The notes under the pieces were generated by a model. It saw only the letters and a program-made list of their open reading frames with translations, was not told the DNA's origin and made no database searches. Of a stretch of DNA of 64,000 nt, positions 44,623 through 54,181 are shown in pieces. The position numbers and the translations under genes are program-made. This stretch comes from Betaproteobacteria bacterium (GTDB lineage: Bacteria; Pseudomonadota; Gammaproteobacteria; Burkholderiales; Burkholderiaceae_C), in the NCBI GenBank assembly GCA_025356445.1, contig JANXSZ010000053.1, positions 17,460 to 81,459 on the forward strand, read 5' to 3'. Position 1 is the first letter of the stretch; the number at the start of each line of letters is the position of its first letter.

Positions 44623-45579
44623 CTATACGTGCAGCGCAGGGTTGGAGGTGGCCTCGGCCTCTTGTGCCAACCACCGCGCAAAGTCCTGCGCATCCGCGTT
44701 AGCTGCTGCACCCGGTGCCATCGCAATGAAATAAGCGCGGCGTGATGAGGCTTTGCCTTGAAACGGCACGACCAGACGGCCATCGTCCAAGTAAGTATTG
44801 AGCAGCGGCAAGCGTCCTATCACCACACCCTGCCCAGCGATGGCTGCGGCCACGGCATCCGGGTACTGGCTGAAACGCAGGGTGTTTTTCATGCGCAGAC
44901 TCTGCAAACCCATGACAGTGAACCAAGGCTCCCAGTCCATGGTGATCGACATTTTGGGGGTGTCCAATCCCAGCAAGGTGTGATGTGCCAGATCAGCGGG
45001 TTCGCGCAAGGGGTGTAACGGGTCGTTGAGCAATTGCGGTGCGCACATAGGCAGCACAGATTCTTCAAACAGGGGTTTGCCTACGCCGTCTTGCGTCAGG
45101 CAAAAGCGCACAGCCAGATCGATGTCACTTCGGGCCAGGTCAAGCACCTCCAGCGTGGCAGACAAGCGCACATCCACATCGGGGTGACTGGCGGTGAACT
45201 TGGCCAAACGGGGAATCAGCCACAGCGATGCGAACCCTGGTGTGGTGGTAACGGCCACCTGCCGCACCAACGACACCGGTTTGACGCTGGCCCGTACCAA
45301 GGCAGTCGCATCGCGCAGGCGCTCCAGGCAGTCCACCACAGTGCGCTGCATCACCCGTCCGGCCTCTGTCAGCACCAACGCGCGGTGACGGCGCTCGAAC
45401 AGCGGTGCGTTGACACTGGCTTCAAGCTGCTGGATTTGGCGGCTGACCGCAGATTGGGTGAGCGACAGTTCTGCCGCTGCTTGCGTGAAGCTCAGCGTGC
45501 GGGCTGCTGCTTCAAAGCATTGAAGCAACTCAAGCCGGGGCAACTCGGAGCGGTGAATGGGGGCCGAAAAAGCAGGCAT
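44623..45579 (-). CDS. LysR-type transcriptional regulator (GcvA-like)
   Basis: A 318-residue LTTR. The HTH LLQCFEAAARTLSFTQAAAELSLTQSAVSRQIQQLE spans residues 18-53 and the substrate-binding domain follows (VAVTTTPGFASLWLIPRLAKFTASHPDVDVRL). It is divergent from the DUF2917 gene, with a short palindrome at 45593-45604 close to its own start. LysR/DUF2917 neighbours probably form an autoregulated pair. The effector is unknown. It is convergent with the MATE gene, 11 bases apart. Confidence 0.93.
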   Translation of the reverse strand: MPAFSAPIHRSELPRLELLQCFEAAARTLSFTQAAAELSLTQSAVSRQIQQLEASVNAPLFERRHRALVLTEAGRVMQRTVVDCLERLRDATALVRASVKPVSLVRQVAVTTTPGFASLWLIPRLAKFTASHPDVDVRLSATLEVLDLARSDIDLAVRFCLTQDGVGKPLFEESVLPMCAPQLLNDPLHPLREPADLAHHTLLGLDTPKMSITMDWEPWFTVMGLQSLRMKNTLRFSQYPDAVAAAIAGQGVVIGRLPLLNTYLDDGRLVVPFQGKASSRRAYFIAMAPGAAANADAQDFARWLAQEAEATSNPALHV

Positions 45580-45592
45580 ACCGCGAGCATAA

Positions 45593-45604
45593 ATGATTTT
45601 TCAT
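45593..45604. promoter_or_regulatory. Short palindrome ATGA-N4-TCAT before the LysR gene
   Basis: Perfect ATGA/TCAT dyad with a TTTT centre, 14 bases before the LysR start in the divergent gap. A plausible LTTR half-site region; the classical T-N11-A motif is not unambiguous. Confidence 0.4.
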
Positions 45605-45720
45605 GCTGCTTCGTGTTAGTTCACATTCCGTCAGCGCATGGAAGACATTCCTAATCACCGTTTGTAAGTGCATTGGCCCAGCAGTACATTCATTCCCATC
45701 ACGAATCTGAAAGGGCTTTT

Positions 45721-46062
45721 ATGAACACCACCACTACCACTTACACCACGTCGAATGTCAGTTTCGATGTCAACCTGGGTTACCGTGCCCTGTTCAGCGT
45801 TCCTGATGCGTCAGGCTTGGACATTACCTGCGAATCTGGCGCCGTGTGGATCACATTGGACAATGATCCGCGCGATATTATTTTGGAAGCTCACCGTACT
45901 TTCACCACGCCCGAGCACAGCCAAGCCATCATTTACGCGATGGAACCGTCCAAGCTGTTGGTGACTGACCGAGTCAGCATGGCAGGCGCACGCCCTGCGT
46001 TTTCGCGCCAACGTGTTCCCAGCCTTCATTTTGGATTGAGCGCACAAGCACTGGCGGTTTAA
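45721..46062 (+). CDS. DUF2917 protein
   Basis: A 113-residue protein of the DUF2917 family: LDITCESGAVWITLDNDPRDIIL and AIIYAMEPSKLLVTD follow the cupin-like beta pattern that I recall for this family. An N-terminal Thr/Ser-rich stretch precedes it. AAAGGG precedes the ATG at 45721 by about 7 bases and decides the start. Function unknown; it is divergent from a LysR regulator that probably controls it. It overlaps the convergent manC by 4 bases. Confidence 0.8.
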   Translation: MNTTTTTYTTSNVSFDVNLGYRALFSVPDASGLDITCESGAVWITLDNDPRDIILEAHRTFTTPEHSQAIIYAMEPSKLLVTDRVSMAGARPAFSRQRVPSLHFGLSAQALAV

Positions 46063-47498
46063 GGGGCCACACGGCCATAGGTGTCCTCAAAGCGCACGAT
46101 GTCGTCTTCACCGAGGTAGCTACCTGACTGCACCTCTATCATCTCCAGCAGGGTTTTTCCGGGGTTCTCCAGCCGGTGAACCTCTCCCAGTGGAATGTAG
46201 ACAGACTGGTTTTCTGTCAGTAAAAACGTCTCTTTGCCCTTGGTCACTTTGGCCGTGCCTGACACCACAATCCAATGCTCAGCCCGGTGGTGGTGCATTT
46301 GCAGGCTGAGTGTGCCGCCGGGCTTCACTGTGATGTGCTTGACCTGAAAGCGTGGCCCTTGGTCAATGCTGTCATAAGCGCCCCAGGGGCGCGCCACGTG
46401 GCGGTGTTCGGTGGCTTGGGCAATGCCTGCATTCTTCAGCGTGGCCACCACATGCTTAACCTGCTCGGCATGGGCCGCGTCGGCCACCAACAGCGCGTCT
46501 TTCGTGTCAATAATCAGCAAATCGTTGGTGCCCAGTGCCACCACAGGGCGGTGTTCGGCATGGATATACGTGTTGCTGCTGTTGAGCGCAAAGCCGTGAC
46601 CCCGGATGCGGTTGCCCTTCTCGTCGGGTGTGGTCAGTGCGGCGACGGCATTCCAGCTGCCTACATCACTCCACTGGCCTGCAAAGGGCACCATGGCCAC
46701 GTCGGCATGGCGTTCCAGCACCGCGTAGTCAATGCTTTCGCTGCGGCAGGCCAGGAAAGCCGCTTTTTCCGGGCGCACAAAATGGCGGTCAATGGACGCG
46801 GCATCCATGGCGCTGCGGCAGGAGGCCAAAATATCGGGTGCATGCTGCGCCAGCGCCGCCAGCAAGATTTTGGCCTGCACCAGAAAAATGCCAGCGTTCC
46901 ATAGATAGCCACCGGAAAGCAGAAATTCAGTGGCTTTGTCCACCGCTGGTTTTTCAACAAACCTTGCGACCCGGTGGGCTTGCGCATCAAATGCGGAGCC
47001 CTGCTGGACATAGCCATAGGCGGTGCTGGGGAAGCTGGGTACCACGCCAAACGTCACAATCTGGCCAGCGCTTGCCGCAGGCACACCACGGTGTACGGTG
47101 TCGTGGAAGGCTTGCACATCAGGGATAAAGTGGTCTGCCGGTGCGAACAGCAGCAAGGTGTCTGCGGGTACATTCAGCGCCGCCACAGCCATGGCCGCTG
47201 CGGTGTTGCGGCCTGCTGGCTCCAGAATCAATTCCGCCTCTACCTGGGCTTGCAGCGCAGCGGCTTCCACCAAAAAGCGATGGTCTTCAGACGCCACCGT
47301 CAGCACCTGGGGCGACAGGCCTTTCATGCGCTCCAGAGTGCCTTGCAGCAGACTGACATAACCTTCGCCGCGCTGAATCAGGGGCACAAACTGCTTGGGC
47401 ATGGCTTCGCGCGAAAGCGGCCAAAGGCGGGTACCAGAGCCACCGCACAGGATCACAGGCTGGATAGCAGAGGGCACGGTATTCAAGACGCTGGACAT
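46059..47498 (-). CDS. manC: Mannose-1-phosphate guanylyltransferase (type II PMI/GMP)
   Basis: A 479-residue bifunctional type enzyme, making GDP-mannose for exopolysaccharide or O-antigen. The N-terminal GGSGTRLWPLSREAMPKQF is the nucleotidyltransferase signature, FVEKPAVDKA the sugar-binding motif, and the C-terminal cupin (MHHHRAEHWIVVSGTAKV) the phosphomannose isomerase half. The ATG at 47498 with GGGAA upstream is preferred over 47540. The neighbouring lpxH-like and olsB genes share its strand; the gap of 133 bases before them contains A-runs but no gene. Confidence 0.94.
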   Translation of the reverse strand: MSSVLNTVPSAIQPVILCGGSGTRLWPLSREAMPKQFVPLIQRGEGYVSLLQGTLERMKGLSPQVLTVASEDHRFLVEAAALQAQVEAELILEPAGRNTAAAMAVAALNVPADTLLLFAPADHFIPDVQAFHDTVHRGVPAASAGQIVTFGVVPSFPSTAYGYVQQGSAFDAQAHRVARFVEKPAVDKATEFLLSGGYLWNAGIFLVQAKILLAALAQHAPDILASCRSAMDAASIDRHFVRPEKAAFLACRSESIDYAVLERHADVAMVPFAGQWSDVGSWNAVAALTTPDEKGNRIRGHGFALNSSNTYIHAEHRPVVALGTNDLLIIDTKDALLVADAAHAEQVKHVVATLKNAGIAQATEHRHVARPWGAYDSIDQGPRFQVKHITVKPGGTLSLQMHHHRAEHWIVVSGTAKVTKGKETFLLTENQSVYIPLGEVHRLENPGKTLLEMIEVQSGSYLGEDDIVRFEDTYGRVAP

Positions 47499-47631
47499 GG
47501 GATTTCCCTGGATTTTTGTAAACCTGCAAATGATAGCCAAAGACAGCCGCTATGCGGGTTAACCCAAGAGAAATGGTAATAGTGCCAAAAAAGTGCAAAA
47601 AAAGAGTGCTCTAAAACGCTAACCACAAGCC

Positions 47632-48564
47632 TCAGTGCGCTGCTGTCGCGGTGGCTGTAGCAGTGTCGGTCAAAGGTAACGCCGTTTTCAGCGCAAGTCC
47701 ATCCCAATGCAGCAGCTCCAAGCGCCCATCCTGGTGCTCAACCAGAGCAGTTCGGCTCTCCACCCAATCGCCGTCGTTGCAGTACAGCGTGCCGGCAATC
47801 TCACGCATCTCAGCCCGATGGATATGGCCGCACACCACGCCATCGTGGCCACGCCGTCGGGCTTCGGCCGCCACAGCAGCTTCAAAGTCCATCACATAGT
47901 TCAGTGCTTTTTTCACCTTGTGCTTGAGGTAGGCTGAAAGTGACCAGTACGGCAGGCCAAAGCGCCCGCGCAAGTTGTTCAAATGGCGGTTCCAGCGCAG
48001 AGTCAGCTCGTACAGTGTGTCACCCAGGTAGGCCAGCCACTTGGCACACTGGATCACACCATCAAAATAGTCCCCATGCACCACCCACAGGCTGCGGCCA
48101 TCCGCTGTGGTGTGGACGGCTTCTTGCTGCACATCGATCCCGCCGAATTGGTGACCGACGAAAGCGCGTGCAAATTCGTCATGGTTACCCGGTACAAAGA
48201 CCACCCGGCAGCCTTTGCGTGCGCGCTTGAGCAGCTTTTGCACCACATCGTTGTGCGATTGTGGCCAAAACCATCTGCGGCGCAACTGCCAGCCGTCCAC
48301 GATGTCGCCCACCAAATACAGGTTATCGCTGGGGTGTGCCTTGAGAAAAGACAGCAGCGCCTCAGCTTGGCAGCCTGCGGTACCCAAGTGAATATCTGAA
48401 ATAAAAACGGTTCGCAGGCGAGGTGCGGAATCTGCATCCTCGTCTTTTCCGCTATCGCCGTCTTCTTGGATAAGCGCTGTCGCAGGCAATGTGTTGACCA
48501 GCGCCGTGGCGACGGAACTTTCTCGCCAAACAGGACGATGGGTAGCGAGTGCAGCTGCGAGCAT
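47632..48564 (-). CDS. LpxH-like UDP-2,3-diacylglucosamine diphosphatase-type metallophosphoesterase
   Basis: A 310-residue calcineurin-like phosphoesterase with all metal motifs: FISDIHLGT, YLVGDIVDGWQ, FVPGNHDEFAR, VVHGDYFD, and GHIHRAEMRE. The family includes LpxH, acting in lipid A synthesis at the cytoplasmic membrane. The first 45 residues are extra compared with E. coli LpxH. RRWFWPQSHNDVVQKLLKRARKG is shared by a subgroup encoded by many proteobacteria besides true LpxH, so the substrate is uncertain. Its start overlaps the olsB stop by one base (TGATG). Confidence 0.85.
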   Translation of the reverse strand: MLAAALATHRPVWRESSVATALVNTLPATALIQEDGDSGKDEDADSAPRLRTVFISDIHLGTAGCQAEALLSFLKAHPSDNLYLVGDIVDGWQLRRRWFWPQSHNDVVQKLLKRARKGCRVVFVPGNHDEFARAFVGHQFGGIDVQQEAVHTTADGRSLWVVHGDYFDGVIQCAKWLAYLGDTLYELTLRWNRHLNNLRGRFGLPYWSLSAYLKHKVKKALNYVMDFEAAVAAEARRRGHDGVVCGHIHRAEMREIAGTLYCNDGDWVESRTALVEHQDGRLELLHWDGLALKTALPLTDTATATATAAH

Positions 48565-49427
48565 CAGTTACCCGCAGGTGTGCGGCTGCGGAAATGGCGA
48601 CGGTAACGCGGCGACATGTCGCTGATGCGCAGCAGCATGGGCAGATCGGCAGAGTTGAAGTCCGGGTCCCACGCAGGAGCGCCCAAAATTTTGGCTCCCA
48701 GACGCAAGTAGCCTTTGATCAGTGCTGGGGGCTCCACATAAATGCTGTGGTCAAACGCCTCTACGGGCAGTGCCAAGCGTGGCTGTACATGGAACTCAAA
48801 CGGTGCGAGGTGGGTTGCACTCAGCTGGTGCCAGATGGTCGCTGCTGCCTGGGCGCTTACCACGCCGTTGCTTAACATGGGGATACTGGCGCAGCCGATC
48901 ATGGTGTCCAGCTCATTGCGCAGCATGAACTCGGTGAGCGCGCCCCACAGCGCCAAAATCACGCCGCCATGCCGGTGATCGGGGTGAACGCAGCTGCGGC
49001 CCAATTCCACCATGCGGCTTCTCAAGCCACGCAGGCGGGTCAAATCAAACTCGGTATCGCTGTAAGTACTGCCCACGCGCTTGGCCTGCACAGGCGTCAG
49101 AACCCGGTAGGTGCCAATAACCTTCTGTGTTGCCGTGTCGCGCACCAGCAAATGCTCGCAGTAGTCGTCAAACAGGTCGATGTCATGACCGGGAACAGAT
49201 GTGCTCAGACGCGCGCCCATTTCGGTGGCGAACACGTCAAACCTCAGACGCTGCGCGGCGCGGACTTCATCCTGGTGCTTGGCCCATGAGACGGCAATGC
49301 CCCGGTGTTCACCCACAGCGGGTACTGCGCCATTCGCCGCGTCAAGGCTACTGTCGCGGCGATGAAGTGACCCCCTGGGCATGACCAGCGGAGACAGCGC
49401 AAAAGTAGGGTTGGGCAGCTCTTTCAT
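48564..49427 (-). CDS. olsB: OlsB-like ornithine N-acyltransferase (hemolysin-type GNAT)
   Basis: A 287-residue acyltransferase of the OlsB/FeeM-like GNAT family, which acylates L-ornithine to lyso-ornithine lipid. The conserved VRAAQRLRFDVFATEMGAR, GTYRVL, FDLTRLRGLRSRMVELGRSCVHPDHR and GVILALWGALTEFMLRN segments identify it. No olsA is adjacent. It is coupled to the lpxH-like gene, so both would act on membrane lipids. In several bacteria olsB is phosphate-regulated; a Pho-box was looked for and only a direct repeat oriented the other way was found. Confidence 0.85.
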   Translation of the reverse strand: MKELPNPTFALSPLVMPRGSLHRRDSSLDAANGAVPAVGEHRGIAVSWAKHQDEVRAAQRLRFDVFATEMGARLSTSVPGHDIDLFDDYCEHLLVRDTATQKVIGTYRVLTPVQAKRVGSTYSDTEFDLTRLRGLRSRMVELGRSCVHPDHRHGGVILALWGALTEFMLRNELDTMIGCASIPMLSNGVVSAQAAATIWHQLSATHLAPFEFHVQPRLALPVEAFDHSIYVEPPALIKGYLRLGAKILGAPAWDPDFNSADLPMLLRISDMSPRYRRHFRSRTPAGN

Positions 49428-49589
49428 GGGGTACTCCTTTAAGGTGTCGTTTTAAGGCTGATGACTTTGGACTTTGAATTGCACCCAGTGTGGCTACGTG
49501 GTGTGACGCTGGTATGGCGGTTTGACGCGAAATGTGTGACGGCGTCTGTGCCAGGAGCAACGTGGCGGCGTCTCTCTTGCGAGGCTGTG

Positions 49590-49611
49590 AGGTTCACACA
49601 AGGTTCACACA
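49590..49611 (+). promoter_or_regulatory. Tandem 11-bp direct repeat AGGTTCACACA
   Basis: Two identical 11-mers (49590-49600 and 49601-49611) stand head to tail in the 298-base gap between olsB and the RND adaptor. Exactly 11-bp direct repeats are the hallmark of OmpR/PhoB-family response regulator sites. They lie 115 bases before the RND adaptor and 163 before olsB. The rest of the gap shows no gene. Confidence 0.55.
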
Positions 49612-49725
49612 ATTACGTAGTTTTACTGAGGGTTTACGAGCGGCTTGAGCACTTTTGGTCAGAGTCAGGTCAGCCCTGTCTTTTTACAGTGAAAGCCTGC
49701 AAATCGCGCTCTGCCACTCTTTTCA

Positions 49726-50970
49726 ATGCCTCACATTCCCATGTCTTCAAACCCTCACCGCCCTCCTCCGATCGCCGTTTCGGGACGCGTTCGCCCACTG
49801 CACCTCGCGTTGGGGGGGCTGGGGCTGGCAATCGCTCTTGGTTTGGGTTTGACTTACACCAGCCCAGCGCCAACGAAGACGCCCGTCTCAGCTGCCGAAG
49901 AACCTGCTGTGCGTACAGGGGTGGACGAGTTACAACTCAGCCCCGAGCAAACACTTGAGCTGAAAGTGGGCGCCGTCACGTCTGCTGCTTTTGAGATGCA
50001 GCGTGAGGCTCTGGGCATCATCGACTTCAACCAAGACCAGTCGGTGCAGGTGTTTTCGCCGTACCAAGGCCGTATCGGCAGCATCGCCGTGCGTGCGGGT
50101 GATGATGTGGTCAAAGGCCAAGTGCTCTATACCGTGCAAATCCCAGACATGGCCGCTGCGGGGGCCGCGCTGATTGCAACGGCAGGCACCTTGAAAGTGA
50201 CAGGCGAAACGCTGCGTCGCGCGCAAAGCCTGTTCGAGACGCAAAGCATCCCTCAAAAAGAGCTGCAACAAAACACGGCCGATCAGCAGGCTGCTGATGC
50301 GGCCTACCGCGCAGCCCGTAAATCGCTGGCGCTGTTTGGACTCAGTAACGCCAGCATCGACGAGATCGAAGCCAAGCACACCGTGGACACAGAAATGCAG
50401 GTGCGCAGCCCGTTCTCAGGCCGTGTCACTGCCCGCTCTGGTGCAGTGGGCCAGTTGGTACAACCCGGCAACACCACTGCGCCGCTGACTGTGGCAAATA
50501 TTCAGACCCTGTGGATGGTCGCCAGCGTGCCTGAATCGGAACTGGCCAGCTACCACACGGGACAGGCTGTGGCGGTGAAGGTACAGGCCTACCCCGACAC
50601 CTCTTTCGCAGGAAAGATCAGCTACATCAGCGATGTGGCCGATGCCGCTACCCACCGCATCACGGTGCGGGCCGATATCACCGACGCCAAACACCTGCTG
50701 AAACCCCAAATGATGGCGGGCTTCAGCATCACCGTGGGCGCGCCCGTCACCTCGGTAGCCGTCGCCGCGAACGCGCTGGCCCGCGAGGGAAATGGCAGCT
50801 TGTCGACCTGGGTAACGCAAGACGGCAGCCATTTCAAACGCCGTAACGTCACCACCGGACTGGTGAAAAACGGCATGGTGCAGGTGCTGACTGGGCTGGT
50901 GCCTGGGGAAAAAATTGCACAAGACAAAGCGCTGTTCCTGAGCAACCTTTACCTCATCACCCTCAACTGA
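49726..50970 (+). CDS. RND efflux periplasmic adaptor (CusB/CzcB-type)
   Basis: A 414-residue membrane fusion protein that links an inner-membrane pump to the outer-membrane channel. A signal anchor (ALGGLGLAIALGLGLTYT) is followed by the barrel-sandwich half motifs (VFSPYQGRIGSIAVRAGDDVVKGQVLYTV and RSPFSGRVTARSGAVGQLVQPGNTT), an alpha-hairpin and the beta-barrel (QAVAVKVQAYPDTSFAGKISYISDVADAATHR). It starts an operon with the RND pump 13 bases downstream. ATGs at 49726 and 49741 are both possible. Preceded by a tandem repeat that may bind a response regulator. Confidence 0.92.
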   Translation: MPHIPMSSNPHRPPPIAVSGRVRPLHLALGGLGLAIALGLGLTYTSPAPTKTPVSAAEEPAVRTGVDELQLSPEQTLELKVGAVTSAAFEMQREALGIIDFNQDQSVQVFSPYQGRIGSIAVRAGDDVVKGQVLYTVQIPDMAAAGAALIATAGTLKVTGETLRRAQSLFETQSIPQKELQQNTADQQAADAAYRAARKSLALFGLSNASIDEIEAKHTVDTEMQVRSPFSGRVTARSGAVGQLVQPGNTTAPLTVANIQTLWMVASVPESELASYHTGQAVAVKVQAYPDTSFAGKISYISDVADAATHRITVRADITDAKHLLKPQMMAGFSITVGAPVTSVAVAANALAREGNGSLSTWVTQDGSHFKRRNVTTGLVKNGMVQVLTGLVPGEKIAQDKALFLSNLYLITLN

Positions 50971-50983
50971 GCGGGCCATCACT

Positions 50984-53900
50984 GTGTTTCGATCACTCCT
51001 CGCGTTCGTACTGACGCGCCGTCCTATTGTGTTGCTTGGCCTCATGGCCTTCCTGGCGGCCGGTGTGCTGGCTTTTTACAAACTGAATGTGGAGGCCTAC
51101 CCCAACCCGGCCCCTGTGATTTTGGAGATTACAGCCCAAGTGCCAGGCCTTTCCGCTGAAGAAATGGAGCGCTACTACACACGGCCCATGGAAATCGGCT
51201 TGGCGACCACGATGGGCGTGGACAACATCCGCTCCACCTCGTTTTATGGCCTGGCCTTTGTGCGGGTGACGTTCAAATACGGTGTGGACTATGTGCCCGC
51301 GTTGACGCAGACCGCCATCAACCTGCAACAAAACGTCAATCTACCGAACAATGTGCAGCCGCAAATTCAAGCCTCCAGCTTGGTTGGCGAAATTTTGCGC
51401 TACCAAGTTAAAGGGCCGTCCACGTACAGCCTGACCGATCTGCGCAGCATCCAGGACTGGGTGATCCAGCGCCGCCTGCTGACTGTGCCCGGTGTGGCCC
51501 AGGTCATCACCTGGGGTGGCACGACCAAGGAATACCACGTCGAGGTCAACCCGCAAAAACTGGAAAGCTATGGCATTACCCTGCAACAGGTGCTGACTGC
51601 GGTAGGCAATGCCAACTCAAACGTGGGCGGGCGCACGGTCAGCGTGGGCGAGCAATCGGTGAACGTGCGTGGCTTGGGTTTGGTACGCCAGATTGAGGAC
51701 GTGAACAACATCGTGCTGACACAGCAAAACAGCCTGCCCATTCTCATCAAAGACGTAGCTACCGTCACACTGGGCACCGTACCTCGCCTGGGCGAAGCGG
51801 GCCGCGATGCGGAAAACGACGTGGTGACAGGCGTGGTCGTCATGAACCGCATGATGCAGACCAAAGACGTGATCGCACGGGTGAAAGAAGCGGTAGACAC
51901 CCTCAACAGCGATGGCAGCTTGCCCCAGGGCGTACAGGTAGCCAAGTACTACGACCGCTCCACGCTGGTCAACGTCACCACCCACACCGTCATCCATAAC
52001 CTGATTTTTGGCTGTGTTCTCGTATTTTTGATCCAATGGCTGTTTCTGGGTGATTTGCGCAGCGCGGTGATCGTGAGCGTGAATATCCCGTTCGCGCTGT
52101 TCTTCAGCATCATGATTTTGGTGATGACGGGCGAATCAGCCAACCTGCTGTCACTGGGCGCGGTAGATTTCGGCATCATCGTGGATTCGGCGGTGATTCT
52201 GGTGGAAAACATCTTCCGTAACTTCCAAAAAGCGCCCCGTGAGCGTGTGGAAGCGTTGCGGGCCATGGCGATGGGGCCGCACGGCATGGAAACCGATCCG
52301 GCCATGGGCTGGACGCAGCGCCTGCGCATCATCTTCATGAGCGCGCTGCAAGTTGACAGCTCGGTGCTGTTTTCTACCGTCATCACCATTGCCGCGTTTT
52401 CGCCCCTGTTCTTGATGACCGGCGTGGAAGGGCAGATTTTTGGCCCCATGGCACGCACCTACGGCTACGCTCTGGGCGGCGCGCTGCTGGCCACCTTCAC
52501 CATCACCCCCGTACTCGCCGCGTACTTGTTGCCCCGGCGCGTACAAGAGCATGAGACCAAAGTGGTGGAATTCATCCGCCGAGTCTATGAGCCGATGCTG
52601 CGCTGGACGCTGCGCAACACCACCCTGGTGTTCGGCATGGGTGTCGCCTTCCTGATCGCTATTGCGGTTCTCACCACCCACATGGGCAGCGAGTTTTTGC
52701 CTGCGCTGGAAGAAGGCAACCTGTGGATTCGTGCGGCTATGCCCCCCACGATTTCGCTGGAAGCAGGCACCGAGAAGGCCAACCGGATGCGCGAGATCAT
52801 CAAAAGCTACCCCGAGGTGCTGACGGTGGTGTCCCAACACGGCCGACCTGATGACGGCAGCGATGCCTCGGGCTTTAACAACGTGGAGTTGTTCGCGCCC
52901 CTCAAATCGTTTGACGAATGGCCCGCCGACATGACCAAAGAGCGGTTGGTCAGTGAGCTTCAAGAAAAATTTGCCAAAGAATTCCCTGGCATCGGCTTTA
53001 ATTTTTCGCAGTACATCCAGGACAACGTGGAGGAGGGCTTGTCAGGCGTGAAGGGCGCAAACTCCGTGAAAATCGTTGGCCCCGATTTGGCGACATTGGA
53101 AAAGCTGGCCGTAGAGGTAGTCGCAGCCATGTCCAAGATCAACGGTGTCGCAGACTTGGGCATCTTCAATATCCTGGGCCAGCCTAATCTGAATATCCAG
53201 ATTGACCGGGCCAAAGCGGCTCGCTATGGACTGAACACAGGGGATGTGAACACGGCCATCCAAGCTGCAATGGGCGGCATCGTTGTTACTACGGTGCTAG
53301 AGGGTGACCGCCAATACGGTCTTTCGGTGCGCTATGCGCCCAAAGCGCGGGCTGACATCCAAAACGTGCGGGATTTGCGCATTGGGTACACCACCAATTC
53401 AAGCACAGGGGCAACCACCGGCTACATCCCGCTGAAAGACATTGCCGATATTGGCCTGGACACTGGGGCTACTTACATTTACCACGAGCGCAATGAGCGC
53501 TACATCCCCATCAAATTCAGCGTGCGTAGGCGTGACTTGGGCAGCACAGTGACAGAAATCCAAAAGCGCATTGGTGACGAGATCAAGCTGCCCACAGGCT
53601 ACCGCATCTTGTACGCGGGTGAGTTTGAAGAACTGCAAAGCGCCAAAGCACGCATGACCATCTTGATCCCGATGGCGATCATGCTGATCTTGGTGCTGCT
53701 GTATGCCCTGTTCAGCAGCTTCGCCTACAGCCTGCTGACACTGGGTGCTGTGCCGTTCACCGTCGCCAGTGGGATGCTGGCGCTGTATATCTCAGGGCAG
53801 GTCATCAGCATTTCAGCCATCATCGGTTTCATCTCGCTGCTGGGGGTGTCTGTGATGGACGGTATTTTGATTTTGGGCACCTTTAAAGAGCTGCGCCTTG

Positions 53901-54181
53901 CCGGTAAAAGCGCAGAAGAGGCGATTTACGACGCATATATCCACCGGATGCGCCCGCTCTTGATGACGGCGCTGTCCGCGTGCATTGGCCTGTTCCCTGC
54001 TGCGCTCAGCCATGGCATTGGCAGCCAGGTGCAACGCCCGTTGGCGACGGTGGTGGTGGGTGGCATGCTGCTCGGCCCCGTGTTCTTGCTGCTGGTGGTA
54101 CCCGCCATGCGCTTGATGGTGCTGCGCAATATCAATCCGAAAAAACGCCGTGTTGGCTTAGGCGGTGACAACCATGCTTAA
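50984..54181 (+). CDS. Heavy-metal-type RND efflux pump (CzcA/CusA class)
   Basis: A 1065-residue inner-membrane proton-driven pump. It starts at a GTG. The 12 transmembrane helices and two large periplasmic loops follow the RND plan (FVLTRRPIVLLGLMAFLAAG at the start). The HME motif DFGIIVDSAVILVEN has D395, D401 and E408, the spacing of CzcA D402, D408 and E415, which marks metal-ion RNDs. I see no clear Met-triad evidence for copper, so the ion (Co, Zn, Cd, Cu or Ni) is not decided. It is preceded by its adaptor and followed by an overlapping outer-membrane factor. The aquaporin and arsC genes follow. Confidence 0.93.
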   Translation: MFRSLLAFVLTRRPIVLLGLMAFLAAGVLAFYKLNVEAYPNPAPVILEITAQVPGLSAEEMERYYTRPMEIGLATTMGVDNIRSTSFYGLAFVRVTFKYGVDYVPALTQTAINLQQNVNLPNNVQPQIQASSLVGEILRYQVKGPSTYSLTDLRSIQDWVIQRRLLTVPGVAQVITWGGTTKEYHVEVNPQKLESYGITLQQVLTAVGNANSNVGGRTVSVGEQSVNVRGLGLVRQIEDVNNIVLTQQNSLPILIKDVATVTLGTVPRLGEAGRDAENDVVTGVVVMNRMMQTKDVIARVKEAVDTLNSDGSLPQGVQVAKYYDRSTLVNVTTHTVIHNLIFGCVLVFLIQWLFLGDLRSAVIVSVNIPFALFFSIMILVMTGESANLLSLGAVDFGIIVDSAVILVENIFRNFQKAPRERVEALRAMAMGPHGMETDPAMGWTQRLRIIFMSALQVDSSVLFSTVITIAAFSPLFLMTGVEGQIFGPMARTYGYALGGALLATFTITPVLAAYLLPRRVQEHETKVVEFIRRVYEPMLRWTLRNTTLVFGMGVAFLIAIAVLTTHMGSEFLPALEEGNLWIRAAMPPTISLEAGTEKANRMREIIKSYPEVLTVVSQHGRPDDGSDASGFNNVELFAPLKSFDEWPADMTKERLVSELQEKFAKEFPGIGFNFSQYIQDNVEEGLSGVKGANSVKIVGPDLATLEKLAVEVVAAMSKINGVADLGIFNILGQPNLNIQIDRAKAARYGLNTGDVNTAIQAAMGGIVVTTVLEGDRQYGLSVRYAPKARADIQNVRDLRIGYTTNSSTGATTGYIPLKDIADIGLDTGATYIYHERNERYIPIKFSVRRRDLGSTVTEIQKRIGDEIKLPTGYRILYAGEFEELQSAKARMTILIPMAIMLILVLLYALFSSFAYSLLTLGAVPFTVASGMLALYISGQVISISAIIGFISLLGVSVMDGILILGTFKELRLAGKSAEEAIYDAYIHRMRPLLMTALSACIGLFPAALSHGIGSQVQRPLATVVVGGMLLGPVFLLLVVPAMRLMVLRNINPKKRRVGLGGDNHA

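Noticed and set aside
49590..49611. Pho box controlling olsB
   Set aside because: The repeat does not match CTGTCAT/TGTCAC well and, read on the olsB strand, has the wrong orientation; kept only as a generic response-regulator-like repeat.
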